From Microbacterium schleiferi (GTDB taxonomy: Bacteria; Actinomycetota; Actinomycetes; Actinomycetales; Microbacteriaceae), in assembly GCF_020781975.1 (NCBI RefSeq), contig NZ_JAJGNI010000005.1:181410-245409 (forward strand): a DNA stretch of 64,000 bases, written 5' to 3'. Under the pieces are notes generated by a model. That model searched no databases, was not told where the DNA came from, and saw only the letters and a program-made list of their open reading frames with translations. This document shows positions 36,647 through 46,462 of the stretch, one piece after another (position 1 is the first letter of the stretch; every line of letters starts with the position of its first letter). The position numbers and the translations under genes were made by a program.

Positions 36647-38139
36647 GTGCCGTAGGCGCGACAGTGTCGACCATCGTCGACGCACGGATCACGGGGCCGG
36701 GGAGCGAACTTCTGCCGGTCGAGGGCGCGTATGACGTGTTCATCGAGGGTGGCCGCGTCACGGATCTTGCTCCTACGGGCGCTGTTCGTCCGGTCGGTGA
36801 GGTGCTGCAGGCCGGAGGTGCGTGGCTGATCCCGGGCCTGTGGGACCACCACGTGCACACGGTGTCAGCTGCCCTCACTCGACAGCGTGAGCCGCTCGGT
36901 GGTGCCGGATCAGCGCACCATGCCGCACACATCATGTCGAGCGCCAGGCTGCTCGGTCGTGGCATCCGGGTCGGCGCTGGCTTTCGGGATGCTTTCTGGC
37001 CCGATGAACCGACGCTCGAGATGCTGGATGCGGCCACGGGCACCATTCCTACCTACCTGATCAACGCGGACCTGCACAGCGTGTGGCTGAACTCCGCTGC
37101 CGTCGCTCGTGAGCAGATCACGCCCCCGGATGCGTCGGGGATGCTGCGCGAGGAGCCGGCGTTCGAGATCACGCGTCGGCTGGCTGCCGCAAGCCCCGAC
37201 GACGCCGACGAGGCTGTCGCCGACCTCGCCCGGCATGCTGCGGCGCGCGGCGTTGTCGGAATCATCGATCTCGACATGGCCTGGAATGCGGATTCCTGGT
37301 CTCGCCGTGTCGCGGCTGGCTTCGATTCCTTGCGCGTCGAGTTCGGCACCTACCCCTCGCAGCTGAGCCGGCTCATCGAGACGGGGTGGCAGAGCGGCGA
37401 GCGCCTCAGCGAGCTGATCACGGTCGGCCCGCTGAAGGTCATCACCGACGGGTCGCTCGGAACCCGGACCGCCGCGTGCTCGCATCCGTATCCGGGTGAC
37501 CCGCACAATCATGGGGTCCTGACCATCCCGCCCGCCGACCTTGTCGCGCTCATGACGGATGCCACGGCTCACGGCTTCTCCTGCGCCATCCATGCGATCG
37601 GCGACCTGGCGAACACCCACGCGCTCGACGCCTTCGCGGCAACCGGCGCGACAGGAACGATCGAGCACGCGCAGTTGGTTGCTGCCGTCGACATCCCCCG
37701 CTTTGCGCGGTTGGGTGTCGGGGCGAGCGTCCAACCCGAGCATGCCCTCGATGACCGGGATCTCTCCGACACCATCTGGTCTGCCCAGATCGCGCGTCCC
37801 TATCCCTTCCGGGAACTGGTGGACGCCGGCGCGAATCTGCTCTTCGGGTCCGACGCCCCAGTGGCGCCGCTCGACCCGTGGGCGGCGATGGCATCGGCGA
37901 TCTATCGCACCCGCGACGGACGTCCACCGTGGCAGGTCGAGCAGGCCATCGACGCCCGCGTCGCACTGGCCGCGTCGACACACGGGGGATCCGCCGCCCC
38001 GGGTCGCATCGAACCGGGGACTGTTGCGGACCTGGTCCTGTGCGCCCAAGACCCGCTGACAGCATCCGAGTCGGATCTTCGCACGATGCCGGTGCGAGCT
38101 ACCCTGCTCGGTGGCCGCGTGACACACCTCGAGGACTGA
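36643..38139 (+). CDS. Amidohydrolase-family protein (YtcJ-like)
   Basis: A 498-residue metal-dependent hydrolase. The N-terminal DHHVHT motif (H70, H72) and later HAIGD, EHAQLV and GSDAPVAPLDPW motifs give the metal site of the amidohydrolase superfamily. Similar proteins hydrolyse N-acyl or amide bonds in unknown metabolites. ATG overlaps the PaiB stop (ATGA), so both are one transcription unit. Confidence 0.86.
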   Translation: MSAVGATVSTIVDARITGPGSELLPVEGAYDVFIEGGRVTDLAPTGAVRPVGEVLQAGGAWLIPGLWDHHVHTVSAALTRQREPLGGAGSAHHAAHIMSSARLLGRGIRVGAGFRDAFWPDEPTLEMLDAATGTIPTYLINADLHSVWLNSAAVAREQITPPDASGMLREEPAFEITRRLAAASPDDADEAVADLARHAAARGVVGIIDLDMAWNADSWSRRVAAGFDSLRVEFGTYPSQLSRLIETGWQSGERLSELITVGPLKVITDGSLGTRTAACSHPYPGDPHNHGVLTIPPADLVALMTDATAHGFSCAIHAIGDLANTHALDAFAATGATGTIEHAQLVAAVDIPRFARLGVGASVQPEHALDDRDLSDTIWSAQIARPYPFRELVDAGANLLFGSDAPVAPLDPWAAMASAIYRTRDGRPPWQVEQAIDARVALAASTHGGSAAPGRIEPGTVADLVLCAQDPLTASESDLRTMPVRATLLGGRVTHLED

Positions 38140-38180
38140 ATCCCTCGTACTGCGGCTGGCCGGGCCGAGTAGCGCTGATC

Positions 38181-38192
38181 TACTGTCGGAGC
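38181..38192 (+). promoter_or_regulatory. Leaderless-type promoter of the carbonic anhydrase gene
   Basis: TACTGT at 38181-38186 is 6 nt before the ATG at 38193; weak match to the -10 consensus. Confidence 0.4.
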
Positions 38193-38732
38193 ATGACCTC
38201 AGATTCCGCATCCGTTCTTTCCGTCGCCGGGCTGAGTCCCGAAGTCGACGAGTCCGCGTTTCTCGCCGCCGGTGCGCGCGTGATCGGTGATGTTCGACTC
38301 GGGCCCGAGTCCAGCGTCTGGTACAACGCGGTGCTGCGCGGCGACAGCGCCTCGATCACGGTTGGCGCCGGCTCGAATCTGCAAGACAACGTTTCGGTCC
38401 ATGTGGATGCCGGCAGCCCGGTGGTCATCGGCGAGAACGTCTCGGTCGGACACAACGCCGTGGTCCACGGCTGCACGGTCGAAGACGGATGCCTCATAGG
38501 TATGGGATCCGTGATCCTCTCCGGCGCCGTGATCGGCGCTGGATCGCTCGTCGCCGGGGGAGCGCTCGTTCTCGGCGGCACGATCATCCCACCCGGATCG
38601 ATGGTCGCCGGCGTCCCCGCGAAGGTGCGGCGTGAACTGACGGACGAGGAGAAGCTCGGCATCCTGCGTAACGCCGAGGTCTACCGTGTCGGTGTCCTCG
38701 CGCATCGCGAGGCCCGGGACGCGGGGGAGTAA
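38193..38732 (+). CDS. Gamma-class carbonic anhydrase family protein
   Basis: A 179-residue left-handed beta-helix protein built from hexapeptide repeats (GENVSVGHNAVVHG, GSLVAGGALVLGG). The three zinc histidines fit H70, H87 and H92. Most small members are called YrdA/PaaY-like and may hydrate CO2 or be inactive; activity cannot be predicted. The start at 38193 gives the typical length. tRNA-Gly lies downstream on the other strand. Confidence 0.88.
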   Translation: MTSDSASVLSVAGLSPEVDESAFLAAGARVIGDVRLGPESSVWYNAVLRGDSASITVGAGSNLQDNVSVHVDAGSPVVIGENVSVGHNAVVHGCTVEDGCLIGMGSVILSGAVIGAGSLVAGGALVLGGTIIPPGSMVAGVPAKVRRELTDEEKLGILRNAEVYRVGVLAHREARDAGE

Positions 38733-38745
38733 GACTGCCGTTAGC

Positions 38746-38766
38746 TGGAGGGGGCGACGGGAATCG
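38746..38766 (-). repeat. Partial copy of the tRNA-Gly 3' end
   Basis: Bases 38746-38766 repeat exactly the 21 bases 38899-38919, i.e. the T-arm half, acceptor strand and CCA of tRNA-Gly. The copies differ immediately beyond. It may be an old attachment-site half or a remnant of a second tRNA. Confidence 0.6.
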
Positions 38767-38858
38767 TCCCCACCGCCACTCCACACGCCGCTGCGCGGCG
38801 CGCGGAGCCTCCGGCGGCGTGGGCCCACCCTGCGGGTTCGCTTCCCGCAGAACGCACG

Positions 38859-38899
38859 ATCGCTCTCCCGCACGGCCTGCGGCCGCACGTGAGAGCGAT
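38859..38899. terminator. Hairpin after tRNA-Gly
   Basis: ATCGCTCTC (38859-38867) and GAGAGCGAT (38891-38899) are perfect arms with a GGCC/GGCC inner stem, just past the 3' end of the minus-strand tRNA-Gly. A probable tRNA terminator, perhaps also for the carbonic anhydrase gene. Confidence 0.55.
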
Positions 38900-38972
38900 G
38901 GAGGGGGCGACGGGAATCGAACCCGCACAACCAGTTTGGAAGACTGGGACTCTACCATTGAGCTACGCCCCC
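38899..38972 (-). tRNA. tRNA-Gly (anticodon TCC)
   Basis: Minus-strand cloverleaf: acceptor GGGGGCG with CGCCCCC, anticodon loop CTTCCAA (TCC, reads GGA/GGG), T arm GGTTCGATTCC, discriminator T and encoded CCA (38901-38899). Transcribed away from tRNA-Pro. Confidence 0.95.
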
Positions 38973-39168
38973 GCAGCGGCCGGAGCCGCAGCATCCGACA
39001 GTCTATAGGGCACCGCGACCCGTCCTCGCATCCGCGGCCCAACCGGGCCTCGTGAAGGTAGGTGAAATCGCCTGGGTAGGACGGATGCCGGGCCGATCGT
39101 CCTTCCTTAGGAAGAAGTCCTACGGCGGCGAGAAGGTCGGCCCCCGCAACGTCGGTCCGCGCGTCAGC

Positions 39169-39174
39169 TAGACT
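39169..39174 (+). promoter_or_regulatory. Possible tRNA-Pro promoter -10 box
   Basis: TAGACT 40 bases upstream of the mature tRNA-Pro 5' end; no convincing -35 hexamer. Confidence 0.35.
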
Positions 39175-39213
39175 TCTGTGGGCCGTCTGTCGCACAGCGC
39201 GTGAGATCCCGCC

Positions 39214-39287
39214 CGGGGCGTAGCTCAGCTTGGTAGAGCGCCCGCTTTGGGAGCGGGAAGTCGCAGGTTCAAATCCTGTCGCCCCGA
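39214..39287 (+). tRNA. tRNA-Pro (anticodon TGG)
   Basis: 74-base cloverleaf with acceptor CGGGGCG pairing with CGCCCCG, anticodon loop TTTGGGA (TGG), T arm GGTTCAAATCC and discriminator A; CCA not encoded. It is 70 bases before tig, with a small hairpin (ACCGC/GCGGT) between. Confidence 0.95.
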
Positions 39288-39357
39288 CGTCACGGCCTTA
39301 CACCCAGACCTTCCACCGCGCTTCGGTGCGGTGCAGCACGAGGAGAACAACACAGGC

Positions 39358-40788
39358 ATGGTCACCAGCACTGTCGAGAAGCTCAGCCCCACCCGCGTCA
39401 AGCTGCTGCTCTCGATCACCCCCGACGAACTCAAGCCGAGCATCGCGCACGCTTACGAGCACATCGCGAAGGATGTCCAGATCCCCGGCTTCCGCAAGGG
39501 CAAGGTGCCTGCGCCGATCATCGATCAGCGCATCGGTCGGGGTGCCGTTCTCGAGCATGCCGTCAACGACGGACTCGACCGCTTCTACCGCGAGGCGGTA
39601 GAAGCTCAGGAGCTCCGCGTTATCGGTCGCCCGAGCGCCGACATCACCGAGTGGCCGAACGAGAAGGACTTCTCGGGCGACCTGAAGGTCGAGATCGAGG
39701 TGGACGTTCGCCCCGAGGTCACGCTCCCCGCGCTTGACAGTCTCACTGTCGAGATCGAGGCAGTCGAGGTCGACGAGGCCGCGGTGGATGCCGAACTCGA
39801 CAAGCTGCGCGCGCGCTTCGGCACGCTCATCACCGTCGACCGCCCCGCCACTTCCGGTGACTTCGTCGAGCTGGATCTCGTCGCCACCATCGAGGGCGCC
39901 GAGATCGACCGCGCCGAAGGCGTGTCCTACGAGGTCGGCTCCGGTGAACTGCTCGAGGGCATCGACGAGGCAATCGAATCCCTCACCGCAGGTGAAGACA
40001 CGACGTTCCGTTCGAAGCTCGTCGGTGGAGATCACGCCGGTGAAGAGGCTGAAGTTGCGGTCACCGTCACCAGCGTGAAGGAGCGCGAACTGCCCGAGGC
40101 AGACGACGACTTCGCGCAGATCGCGAGCGAGTTCGACACGATCGCGGAGCTCCGCGAAAGCCTGCGCACCACCGCATCGCAGCAGTCGGGCCTGCAGCAG
40201 ACCTCTGCCGCCCGCGACAAGCTCGTCGACCTCCTCCTCGAGCAGGTCGAGATCCCCGTGCCGGCCGGACTCATCGAAGACGAGGTGCACCAGCACCTCG
40301 AGGGTGAGGGACGTCTGGAGGATGACGAGCACCGCGCCGAGGTGACCGAGGCGTCCGAGAAGCAGTTCCGTACGCAGATGATCCTCGACAAGCTCACCGA
40401 AACCTACGACGTCAAGGTGTCGCAGGATGAGCTGACGCAGTACCTGATCCAGTCGGCTGCCCAGTACGGCATGTCGCCGCAGGACTTCGTCAATGCGATC
40501 CAGCAGGGCAACCAGCTTCCCGCGATGGTCGGTGAAGTCGCTCGTAGCAAGGCGCTCGTTCACGCCCTGCGTGATGTGAAGATCGTCGACACGACCGGAG
40601 CCGCCGTAGACCTGTCGGCGCACCTCATCCTCGGTGAGGACGAGGCAGAGGCCGAAGAAGAGGTCGTCGAAGAAGCGCAGGGCATTGCAGATGCCGCCGC
40701 CGACGCCGACGAGATCATCGAGGCCGAAGAGAAGCCGGCTCCCAAGAAGCGCGCGCCGCGCAAGTCGACGAAGGCCGACGCCGAGTAA
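39358..40788 (+). CDS. tig: Trigger factor
   Basis: Ribosome-bound chaperone. The 476-residue protein has the ribosome-binding GFRKGKVP signature, a central FKBP-type PPIase domain ([14 protein letters not shown] to [15 protein letters not shown]) and a helical C-terminal domain, ending in an acidic then basic tail ([19 protein letters not shown]). ATG 39358 with AGGAGA 11 bases upstream is chosen; an in-frame start further up lies inside tRNA-Pro. Clusters with clpP1-clpP2-clpX as in most actinobacteria. Confidence 0.96.
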   Translation: MVTSTVEKLSPTRVKLLLSITPDELKPSIAHAYEHIAKDVQIPGFRKGKVPAPIIDQRIGRGAVLEHAVNDGLDRFYREAVEAQELRVIGRPSADITEWPNEKDFSGDLKVEIEVDVRPEVTLPALDSLTVEIEAVEVDEAAVDAELDKLRARFGTLITVDRPATSGDFVELDLVATIEGAEIDRAEGVSYEVGSGELLEGIDEAIESLTAGEDTTFRSKLVGGDHAGEEAEVAVTVTSVKERELPEADDDFAQIASEFDTIAELRESLRTTASQQSGLQQTSAARDKLVDLLLEQVEIPVPAGLIEDEVHQHLEGEGRLEDDEHRAEVTEASEKQFRTQMILDKLTETYDVKVSQDELTQYLIQSAAQYGMSPQDFVNAIQQGNQLPAMVGEVARSKALVHALRDVKIVDTTGAAVDLSAHLILGEDEAEAEEEVVEEAQGIADAAADADEIIEAEEKPAPKKRAPRKSTKADAE

Positions 40789-40798
40789 GACCACTGAG

Positions 40799-40840
40799 CG
40801 GATGCCTCGACCACATCGGTCGAGGCATCCGTCGTTTCTT
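40799..40840 (+). terminator. Rho-independent terminator of tig
   Basis: Perfect 14-base arms (40799-40812, 40818-40831; CGGATGCCTCGACC) with a 5-base loop, followed by a T-rich stretch TCGTTTCTT. Confidence 0.8.
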
Positions 40841-40915
40841 GGGGTAGCGCGTGCGCGCCCCGCGCAGCACGATCTGCCCACGGCGAACACGAGCGGGTCG
40901 CGCGAACCCCGCCGG

Positions 40916-40945
40916 TAGATTCGATCTCACGCAACGAAACGGGAG
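40916..40945 (+). promoter_or_regulatory. clpP1 promoter -10 and ribosome-binding site
   Basis: TAGATT (40916-40921) followed by about 20 nt and a GGGAG Shine-Dalgarno (40941-40945) before the ATG at 40951; unlike many neighbours this transcript has a leader. Confidence 0.45.
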
Positions 40946-40950
40946 CACAC

Positions 40951-41550
40951 ATGGCTGAACCACTGGTCGCGACGAGCGTCTTCGACAGGCTGCTGAGAGA
41001 CCGCATCATCTGGCTGGGATCAGAGGTGCGCGACGAGAACGCCAACGAGATCTGCGCGAAGATCCTGCTGCTGGCCGCCGAGGACTCGCAGAAGGACATC
41101 TACCTCTACATCAACTCTCCCGGTGGCTCGATCACGGCGGGTATGGCGATCTACGACACGATGCAGTTCGTCCCCAACGACATCGTCACCGTCGGTATCG
41201 GAATGGCCGCATCGATGGGCCAGCTGCTGCTGACAAGCGGCACAAAGGGCAAGCGTTACATCACCCCCAATGCCCGCGTGCTCCTGCACCAGCCGCACGG
41301 TGGCTTCGGTGGCACGGCGAGCGACATCCAGACGCAGGCGCAGCTCATCACATCGATGAAGAACCGCCTCGCTGAGATCACCGCCGCGCAAACCGGCAAG
41401 TCGGTCGAGCAGATCAACGAGGACGGTGACCGCGACCGCTGGTTCACCGCCGAGGAGGCGCTGGCCTACGGCTTCGTCGATCACATCCGCGAGCACGCTG
41501 CCGACGTCAGTGGCGGTGGCGGCACCGACACCTCACCCGCGGCGCAGTGA
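40951..41550 (+). CDS. clpP1: ATP-dependent Clp protease proteolytic subunit ClpP1
   Basis: Serine protease subunit of the Clp machine; 199 residues. The catalytic triad is S88 (GMAASMGQ), H113 (LLHQPHGG) and D177 (GFVDHI). The N-terminus lacks a long propeptide. Actinobacteria form a mixed ClpP1-ClpP2 tetradecamer; the second subunit follows 34 bases later, so both are one operon. Confidence 0.96.
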   Translation: MAEPLVATSVFDRLLRDRIIWLGSEVRDENANEICAKILLLAAEDSQKDIYLYINSPGGSITAGMAIYDTMQFVPNDIVTVGIGMAASMGQLLLTSGTKGKRYITPNARVLLHQPHGGFGGTASDIQTQAQLITSMKNRLAEITAAQTGKSVEQINEDGDRDRWFTAEEALAYGFVDHIREHAADVSGGGGTDTSPAAQ

Positions 41551-41584
41551 TCGACGCAGCGACGGCAGAAGAGAGAGAATCCGC

Positions 41585-42262
41585 ATGAACACCCCGAACC
41601 TTCGCCTCCCGCAGGCCTCGCCCTCGACGATGCAGATGCCCGGTAGTCGCTATGTCCTCCCGCAGTTCGAGGAGCGCACCGCCTACGGCTACAAGCGTCA
41701 GGACCCCTACAACAAGCTCTTCGAGGACCGCGTCATCTTCCTGGGTGTCCAGGTGGACGACGCCTCGGCAGACGACGTCATGGCGCAGCTGCTGGTGCTC
41801 GAGTCGCAGGATCCCGACCGCGACATCATCATGTACATCAACTCGCCCGGCGGCTCGTTCACGGCGATGACCGCGATCTACGACACGATGCAGTACGTGT
41901 CCCCGCAGATCCAGACCGTGGTGCTGGGCCAGGCAGCCTCGGCTGCAGCGGTGCTGTTGGCGGCGGGGGCTCCCGGTAAGCGTCTCGCACTGCCCAACGC
42001 CCGCATCCTGATCCACCAACCCGCGATGGGCGAGGCAGGACACGGTCAGGCGTCGGACATCGAGATCCAGGCGGCGGAGATCCTGCGGATGCGCACGTGG
42101 CTCGAGGAGACCCTTGCGAAGCACTCGCACCGCAGTGCCGACGAGGTCAACCGTGACATCGACCGTGACAAGATCCTCTCTGCGGAAGAGGCAGTGACCT
42201 ACGGTCTGGTCGACCAGGTGCTCACGACGCGTAAGCGCGTGCCCGCGACCCCCGCGAAGTAA
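41585..42262 (+). CDS. clpP2: ATP-dependent Clp protease proteolytic subunit ClpP2
   Basis: 225 residues with a longer N-terminal extension (about 45 residues, probably processed) before the [14 protein letters not shown] core. The triad is S119 (GQAASAAAV), H144 (LIHQPAMG) and the Asp of GLVDQV. It is the partner of ClpP1 and the likely docking face for ClpX/ClpC. A GAGAGAA Shine-Dalgarno precedes the ATG at 41585. A hairpin with 16-base arms follows. Confidence 0.96.
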   Translation: MNTPNLRLPQASPSTMQMPGSRYVLPQFEERTAYGYKRQDPYNKLFEDRVIFLGVQVDDASADDVMAQLLVLESQDPDRDIIMYINSPGGSFTAMTAIYDTMQYVSPQIQTVVLGQAASAAAVLLAAGAPGKRLALPNARILIHQPAMGEAGHGQASDIEIQAAEILRMRTWLEETLAKHSHRSADEVNRDIDRDKILSAEEAVTYGLVDQVLTTRKRVPATPAK

Positions 42263-42271
42263 GACCAGAAA

Positions 42272-42315
42272 CCAGGCCCCGGCATCCCTCGCACGACATG
42301 GATGCCGGGGCCTGG
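42272..42315 (+). terminator. Terminator of clpP1P2
   Basis: Perfect 16-base arms (42272-42287 and 42300-42315, CCAGGCCCCGGCATCC) with a 12-base loop, 9 bases past the clpP2 stop. It separates clpP1P2 from clpX. Confidence 0.8.
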
Positions 42316-42366
42316 CGCTGTCGGCACGAGCGGCGAGCAATCCCACCGGATGTCGCTGGGCTCGGT

Positions 42367-42400
42367 TAGGCTCGGACCACAGCCGCCCGGAACGAGGAGG
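42367..42400 (+). promoter_or_regulatory. clpX promoter and ribosome-binding site
   Basis: TAGGCT (42367-42372) gives a leader of about 30 nt with Shine-Dalgarno GAGGAGG (42394-42400), 7 bases before the ATG. clpX is therefore independently transcribed after the clpP1P2 terminator. Confidence 0.5.
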
Positions 42401-42407
42401 ACCCCTG

Positions 42408-43676
42408 ATGGCACGCATCGGTGAGAGCGCTGATCTGTTCAAGTGCTCTTTCTGCGGTAAGAGCCAAAAGCAGGTGCAGCAACTCATCGCCGGGCCCGGC
42501 GTGTACATCTGCGACGAGTGCGTCGAGCTCTGCAACGAGATCATCGAAGAGCGGATGGCCGAGTCCGGTGACGGCGCCGTCGCCGATTTCGATCTTCCGA
42601 AGCCCCGGGAGATCTTCGCGTTCCTCGAAGAGTACGTCGTAGGCCAGGAGCCGGCGAAACGTGCCCTGTCGGTGGCGGTCTACAACCACTACAAGCGCGT
42701 GCGCGCGCATTCGACGCTGCAGCCTGCCGAGCAGCGCGCCGAAGACATCGAAATCGCCAAGAGCAACATCCTACTTCTCGGACCCACGGGATGCGGAAAG
42801 ACCTACCTCGCCCAGACGCTCGCCAAGCGGCTGAACGTGCCCTTCGCTGTCGCCGACGCGACGGCTCTGACCGAGGCCGGGTACGTCGGCGAGGACGTCG
42901 AGAACATCCTGCTGAAGCTCCTGCAGGCAGCAGACTTCGACACGAAACGCGCTGAGACCGGCATCATCTATATCGACGAGGTCGACAAGATCGCCCGTAA
43001 GGCCGAGAATCCGTCGATCACGCGGGATGTGTCTGGTGAGGGCGTGCAGCAGGCTCTCCTGAAGATCCTCGAGGGCACGGTGGCTTCCGTCCCGCCGCAG
43101 GGTGGGCGCAAACACCCGCATCAGGAGTTCATCCAGATCGACACGACGAACGTGTTGTTCATCGTGGCCGGCGCCTTCGCCGGATTGGAAGACATCATCT
43201 CGTCGCGCGTCGGCAAGCATGGTGTGGGATTCGGGGCGCCGCTTCATAACAAGGGCGACGACCTCAGCCTGTTCAGCGAGGTTCAGCCCGAGGACCTGCA
43301 CAAGTTCGGCCTGATCCCCGAGTTCATCGGGCGCCTTCCCGTTGTCGCATCCGTGTCGCCGCTTGACCGCGAGGCCCTCATCGAGATCCTCACGGCGCCG
43401 AAGAACGCGCTGGTCAAGCAATACCAGCGGATGTTCGAGATCGACGGTGTCAGCCTGGAGTTCGACGACGAGGCGCTCGTTGCCATCGCCGATCTCGCGG
43501 TGGCGCGCAAGACCGGCGCCCGCGGCCTGCGCGCGATTCTCGAAGATGTGCTGGGGCCGATCATGTTCGAGATCCCGTCGGCCGAGAACGTCGACAAGGT
43601 CGTCGTGACGCGAGCCGCCGTCGAAGACGGCGCTGCGCCGACGCTCGTACTGCGCCAGGCTCGCAAGTCCGCGTGA
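42408..43676 (+). CDS. clpX: ATP-dependent Clp protease ATP-binding subunit ClpX
   Basis: AAA+ unfoldase, 422 residues. N-terminal zinc-binding domain C13, C16, C35, C38; Walker A GPTGCGKT (125-132), Walker [11 protein letters not shown], sensor and pore loops ([25 protein letters not shown]) and C-terminal small domain (RGLRAILE). It feeds proteins into ClpP1P2. Confidence 0.97.
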   Translation: MARIGESADLFKCSFCGKSQKQVQQLIAGPGVYICDECVELCNEIIEERMAESGDGAVADFDLPKPREIFAFLEEYVVGQEPAKRALSVAVYNHYKRVRAHSTLQPAEQRAEDIEIAKSNILLLGPTGCGKTYLAQTLAKRLNVPFAVADATALTEAGYVGEDVENILLKLLQAADFDTKRAETGIIYIDEVDKIARKAENPSITRDVSGEGVQQALLKILEGTVASVPPQGGRKHPHQEFIQIDTTNVLFIVAGAFAGLEDIISSRVGKHGVGFGAPLHNKGDDLSLFSEVQPEDLHKFGLIPEFIGRLPVVASVSPLDREALIEILTAPKNALVKQYQRMFEIDGVSLEFDDEALVAIADLAVARKTGARGLRAILEDVLGPIMFEIPSAENVDKVVVTRAAVEDGAAPTLVLRQARKSA

Positions 43677-43720
43677 GCGGGCGTCACGTCCTGCCCGTGA
43701 AGGATGTCGGGGCCACCGAG

Positions 43721-43732
43721 TAGCGTCGCGGC
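43721..43732 (+). promoter_or_regulatory. Leaderless-type promoter of the DHFR-like gene
   Basis: TAGCGT at 43721-43726 is 6 nt from the GTG at 43733. Confidence 0.45.
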
Positions 43733-44311
43733 GTGACGCGATTCATCTATGACACCGCGACCAGCTTCACCGGCTGGATCGCTGACTCCGACCATTCCTT
43801 GCAGTGGCTCTTTGACGTGCCAGGCGGCACCGAGCCAGATCCTGAGCTCCTGCCACCCACAGACGCGCTGATCGTCGAGGGGTCGTCGACCTACGAGTGG
43901 ATACTGCGCGAGTCTGATCTCGTAGATCACCCCGAGAAGTGGCACGAGCTCTTCGGCACCCGCCGCACGTTCGTCTTCACCTCGAGGAACCTGCCCGTAC
44001 CGGAGGGTGCGGATGTGACGTTCGTCTCGGGGCCGGTGACGGGCGTGTTGAGCGAGATTCGTGACGCCGCGGGGGAGTCGGACGTGTGGATCGTCGGCGG
44101 CGGAGAGCTTGCCGCGCAGTTCTACGACGCTGGAGCGCTCGACGAGATCGCCCTATCGATCGCACCTGTCGCACTGACCAGCGGCGCGCCCCTGTTTCCG
44201 CGTCGGGTTGAGTCGGACCGGCTCCGCCTGGTCGAAGCGCGCCAGGTCGGTCAGTTCGCGCGGCTGCGGTTTGTTGTCGACGCGCCCCGCGTAGGCCCGG
44301 CTGGAGACTGA
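43733..44311 (+). CDS. Dihydrofolate reductase/RibD C-terminal-like protein
   Basis: A 192-residue NADPH-binding reductase-like protein of the RibD C-terminal family: start [36 protein letters not shown] and the [29 protein letters not shown] core. Such stand-alone proteins are common in actinobacteria, and their substrates are mostly unknown; classical dihydrofolate reduction is not implied. GTG start supported by the TAGCGT box. Confidence 0.84.
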   Translation: MTRFIYDTATSFTGWIADSDHSLQWLFDVPGGTEPDPELLPPTDALIVEGSSTYEWILRESDLVDHPEKWHELFGTRRTFVFTSRNLPVPEGADVTFVSGPVTGVLSEIRDAAGESDVWIVGGGELAAQFYDAGALDEIALSIAPVALTSGAPLFPRRVESDRLRLVEARQVGQFARLRFVVDAPRVGPAGD

Positions 44312-44322
44312 GGGCGGGCTCC

Positions 44323-46383
44323 CTAGCTGTCGAGTCCCCGGCGACGCAGCAGCGGGGCGATCTCGGCCTCGCGGCCGCGGAAGTCCCGGTACGCCTCGAG
44401 CGGATCCTTCGACCCGCCGACGCCGAGGAGGCGCTCCCGGAATCTGTCGCCGTTCGCCCGCGTGAGACCGCCGTTCTCGCGGAACCATTCAACGGTGTCG
44501 GCATCCAGGACTTCGCTCCAGATGTAGGAGTAGTAGCCCGCGCTGTAGCCGCCGGAGAAGATGTGGGCGAAATACGTGGATGAGTACCGGGTCGGAACCG
44601 CCGGATTGTCGAGCCCGATCTCCGCCAGCGCAGCAGCCTCGAACTCCGCGACATCCACCGCGTCAGCACCATCAGTTGAACGAAGCGAGTGCCAGGCCTG
44701 ATCGAGCCAGGATGCAGCCAAGTACTCGCTCGTCGCGAACCCCTGGTTGAAGCTCTCGGTCGCATTCAGGCGCTCCACAACCTGCGCCGGCAGTGGCTCG
44801 TCTGTCTCGATGTGGCGCGCATAGGCTGCCACGATCTCGGGCCAGAAGATCCACATCTCGTTGACCTGGCTCGGGAACTCGACGAAATCGCGGAACACAT
44901 TGGTGCCGGCGAAGTGCGGGTAGGTGACTGTCGCGAACAGGCCGTGCAGCGCGTGGCCGAACTCGTGGAAAAAGGTCGTGACTTCGTCAAGGGTCAACAG
45001 CGTCGGAGTGCCCGGCTCCGGCTTCACGACATTGAGGTTATTTACCACGACCGGCGCCGTGCCGCGCAGCTGGGACTGGGAAACGAGGGAGTTCATCCAC
45101 GCGCCACCGCGTTTGCTATCACGTGTATACAGATCGAGCAGGTAGAGCCCGAGTGCCGAGCCATCGGCATTGAACACCTCGAAGACCCGCACGTCAGGGT
45201 GGTAGCCCGGAAGGTCGGGGCGCTCGGTGAAAGTGATGCCGTAGAGCTGTGTTGCTGCACGGAAGACGCCGTCTTGGAGCACGCGCTCAGCCTCGAACCA
45301 CGGACGCAGCGCTGCGGTGTCGATGTCGTATTCAGCTGACCGAACCTTCTCGGTGAAATAGGCCCAGTCGTGTGCCTCTATCGTGAACGGTTCGGCTTGA
45401 GCATCCGCCATCGCCTGAAGCGACGCCTGCTCTGTTCGGGCGTTGCGGGCCGCCGGCGCGGCGAGGCGGAACAGCAGGTCGCGAACGGCTTCGGGGCTTC
45501 GCGCTGTCTCATCTGAGGTGACGTAGTCGGCGTGTGAGCGGTACCCGAGGAGCTCCGCGCGCTCTGCTCGCAGCTGCACGATCTCGCGTAGTACAGGGCG
45601 ATTGTCGTTGCCGTTGTCGCGGGTACCACGAGCGCGGGATGCCGCCATGATTCTCTCGCGTGACCGGCGATTGTGCAGGGAACCCAGGTACGGGTGTCCG
45701 GTGAACAGGGTGAGCGAGATCAGCCAGCCCCCCGTGATGCCGCGATCGGCAGCTGCTCGCGCGGCCGCCGACAGCTCACCCTCGGTGAGCCCGTCGAGCT
45801 CGGTGACATCATCGAACAGGACAGCGAGGTCATTTGTGTCGTTCAGGAGATTCTTCTCGAAGGTCGTGGTGAGGGTCGAGAGGCGACCGTTGATCTCGGT
45901 GAGTCGGGCCTTCTGGGCTTCGTCGAGGCCCGCGCCCGCGTGGGTCATCTCGCGGTAGTGACGCTCGACCAGATAGCGATCCTCCGGCGCGAGGTTGAGG
46001 TCATCCAGCTGCGCATGCACGCTCGCTATGCGTCGATAGAGCTCGGGGTTCAGCTGCACAGCATCCGTGTGCGCCGCCATCAACGGTGCGAGTGCCTCTT
46101 CGATCTCTTGAATCTCCGGCGTCGCGTCAGCAGACGAGACGGTGTAGAACGCCGACGCGACATCGTGGAGCAGCTCACCACTCCGCTCCAGGGGCACCAG
46201 TGAGTTCTCGAACGTCGGGGCGGCCGCGACATTCGTGATCGCGTCGATCTCGCGCCGATGCCGGGCGAATGCCTCGGTGAACGCCGGCAAATAGTGCTCC
46301 GGACGGATGGCCCGATAGTCGGGGAGCCCGTAGGGGAGCGGGCTTGCGGCGAGGAGCGGGTTCGACAGGGCGGCGTCGGTCAT
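44323..46383 (-). CDS. M3-family metallopeptidase (peptidyl-dipeptidase Dcp-like)
   Basis: A 686-residue oligopeptidase with the zinc motif FFHEFGHALHG near residue 470 and the upstream substrate signature GGAWMNSLVSQS. C-terminal motifs FSGGYSAGYYSYIWSEVLDAD are typical of Dcp/oligopeptidase A. Degrades short peptides in the cytoplasm. Divergent to the arsR operon with an AT-rich operator array between them; a leaderless-type box precedes its ATG. Confidence 0.93.
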   Translation of the reverse strand: MTDAALSNPLLAASPLPYGLPDYRAIRPEHYLPAFTEAFARHRREIDAITNVAAAPTFENSLVPLERSGELLHDVASAFYTVSSADATPEIQEIEEALAPLMAAHTDAVQLNPELYRRIASVHAQLDDLNLAPEDRYLVERHYREMTHAGAGLDEAQKARLTEINGRLSTLTTTFEKNLLNDTNDLAVLFDDVTELDGLTEGELSAAARAAADRGITGGWLISLTLFTGHPYLGSLHNRRSRERIMAASRARGTRDNGNDNRPVLREIVQLRAERAELLGYRSHADYVTSDETARSPEAVRDLLFRLAAPAARNARTEQASLQAMADAQAEPFTIEAHDWAYFTEKVRSAEYDIDTAALRPWFEAERVLQDGVFRAATQLYGITFTERPDLPGYHPDVRVFEVFNADGSALGLYLLDLYTRDSKRGGAWMNSLVSQSQLRGTAPVVVNNLNVVKPEPGTPTLLTLDEVTTFFHEFGHALHGLFATVTYPHFAGTNVFRDFVEFPSQVNEMWIFWPEIVAAYARHIETDEPLPAQVVERLNATESFNQGFATSEYLAASWLDQAWHSLRSTDGADAVDVAEFEAAALAEIGLDNPAVPTRYSSTYFAHIFSGGYSAGYYSYIWSEVLDADTVEWFRENGGLTRANGDRFRERLLGVGGSKDPLEAYRDFRGREAEIAPLLRRRGLDS

Positions 46384-46395
46384 GGACTCAACCTA
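46384..46395 (-). promoter_or_regulatory. Leaderless-type promoter of the M3 peptidase
   Basis: On the minus strand TAGGTT (46395-46390), GAGTCC, ATG: a 6-nt spacer. Confidence 0.5.
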
Positions 46396-46424
46396 TCTCC
46401 TCAGTAGCGGACTCCAAAACGTCG

Positions 46425-46459
46425 TTTGCAAATATATGATTGCAAAATATTGTTTGCAA
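46425..46459. promoter_or_regulatory. TTTGCAA operator array between M3 peptidase and arsR
   Basis: Three copies of TTTGCAA or its complement at 46425-46431, 46440-46446 and 46453-46459 form two overlapping inverted repeats with spacers of 8 and 6 bases. The stretch is strikingly AT-rich for this genome and lies directly upstream of the arsR -10 box, so it is the likely autoregulatory site. Confidence 0.7.
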
Positions 46460-46462
46460 TCT

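Noticed and set aside
39076..39123. GTAGGAC/GTCCTAC pair near tRNA-Pro as a terminator or operator
   Set aside because: Seven-base arms with a 34-base loop are likely chance in this composition.
40860..40950. ClgR operator upstream of clpP1
   Set aside because: A partial palindrome (GGTCGCGCGAACC) exists, but the CGC-N5-GCG form expected for ClgR is not found.
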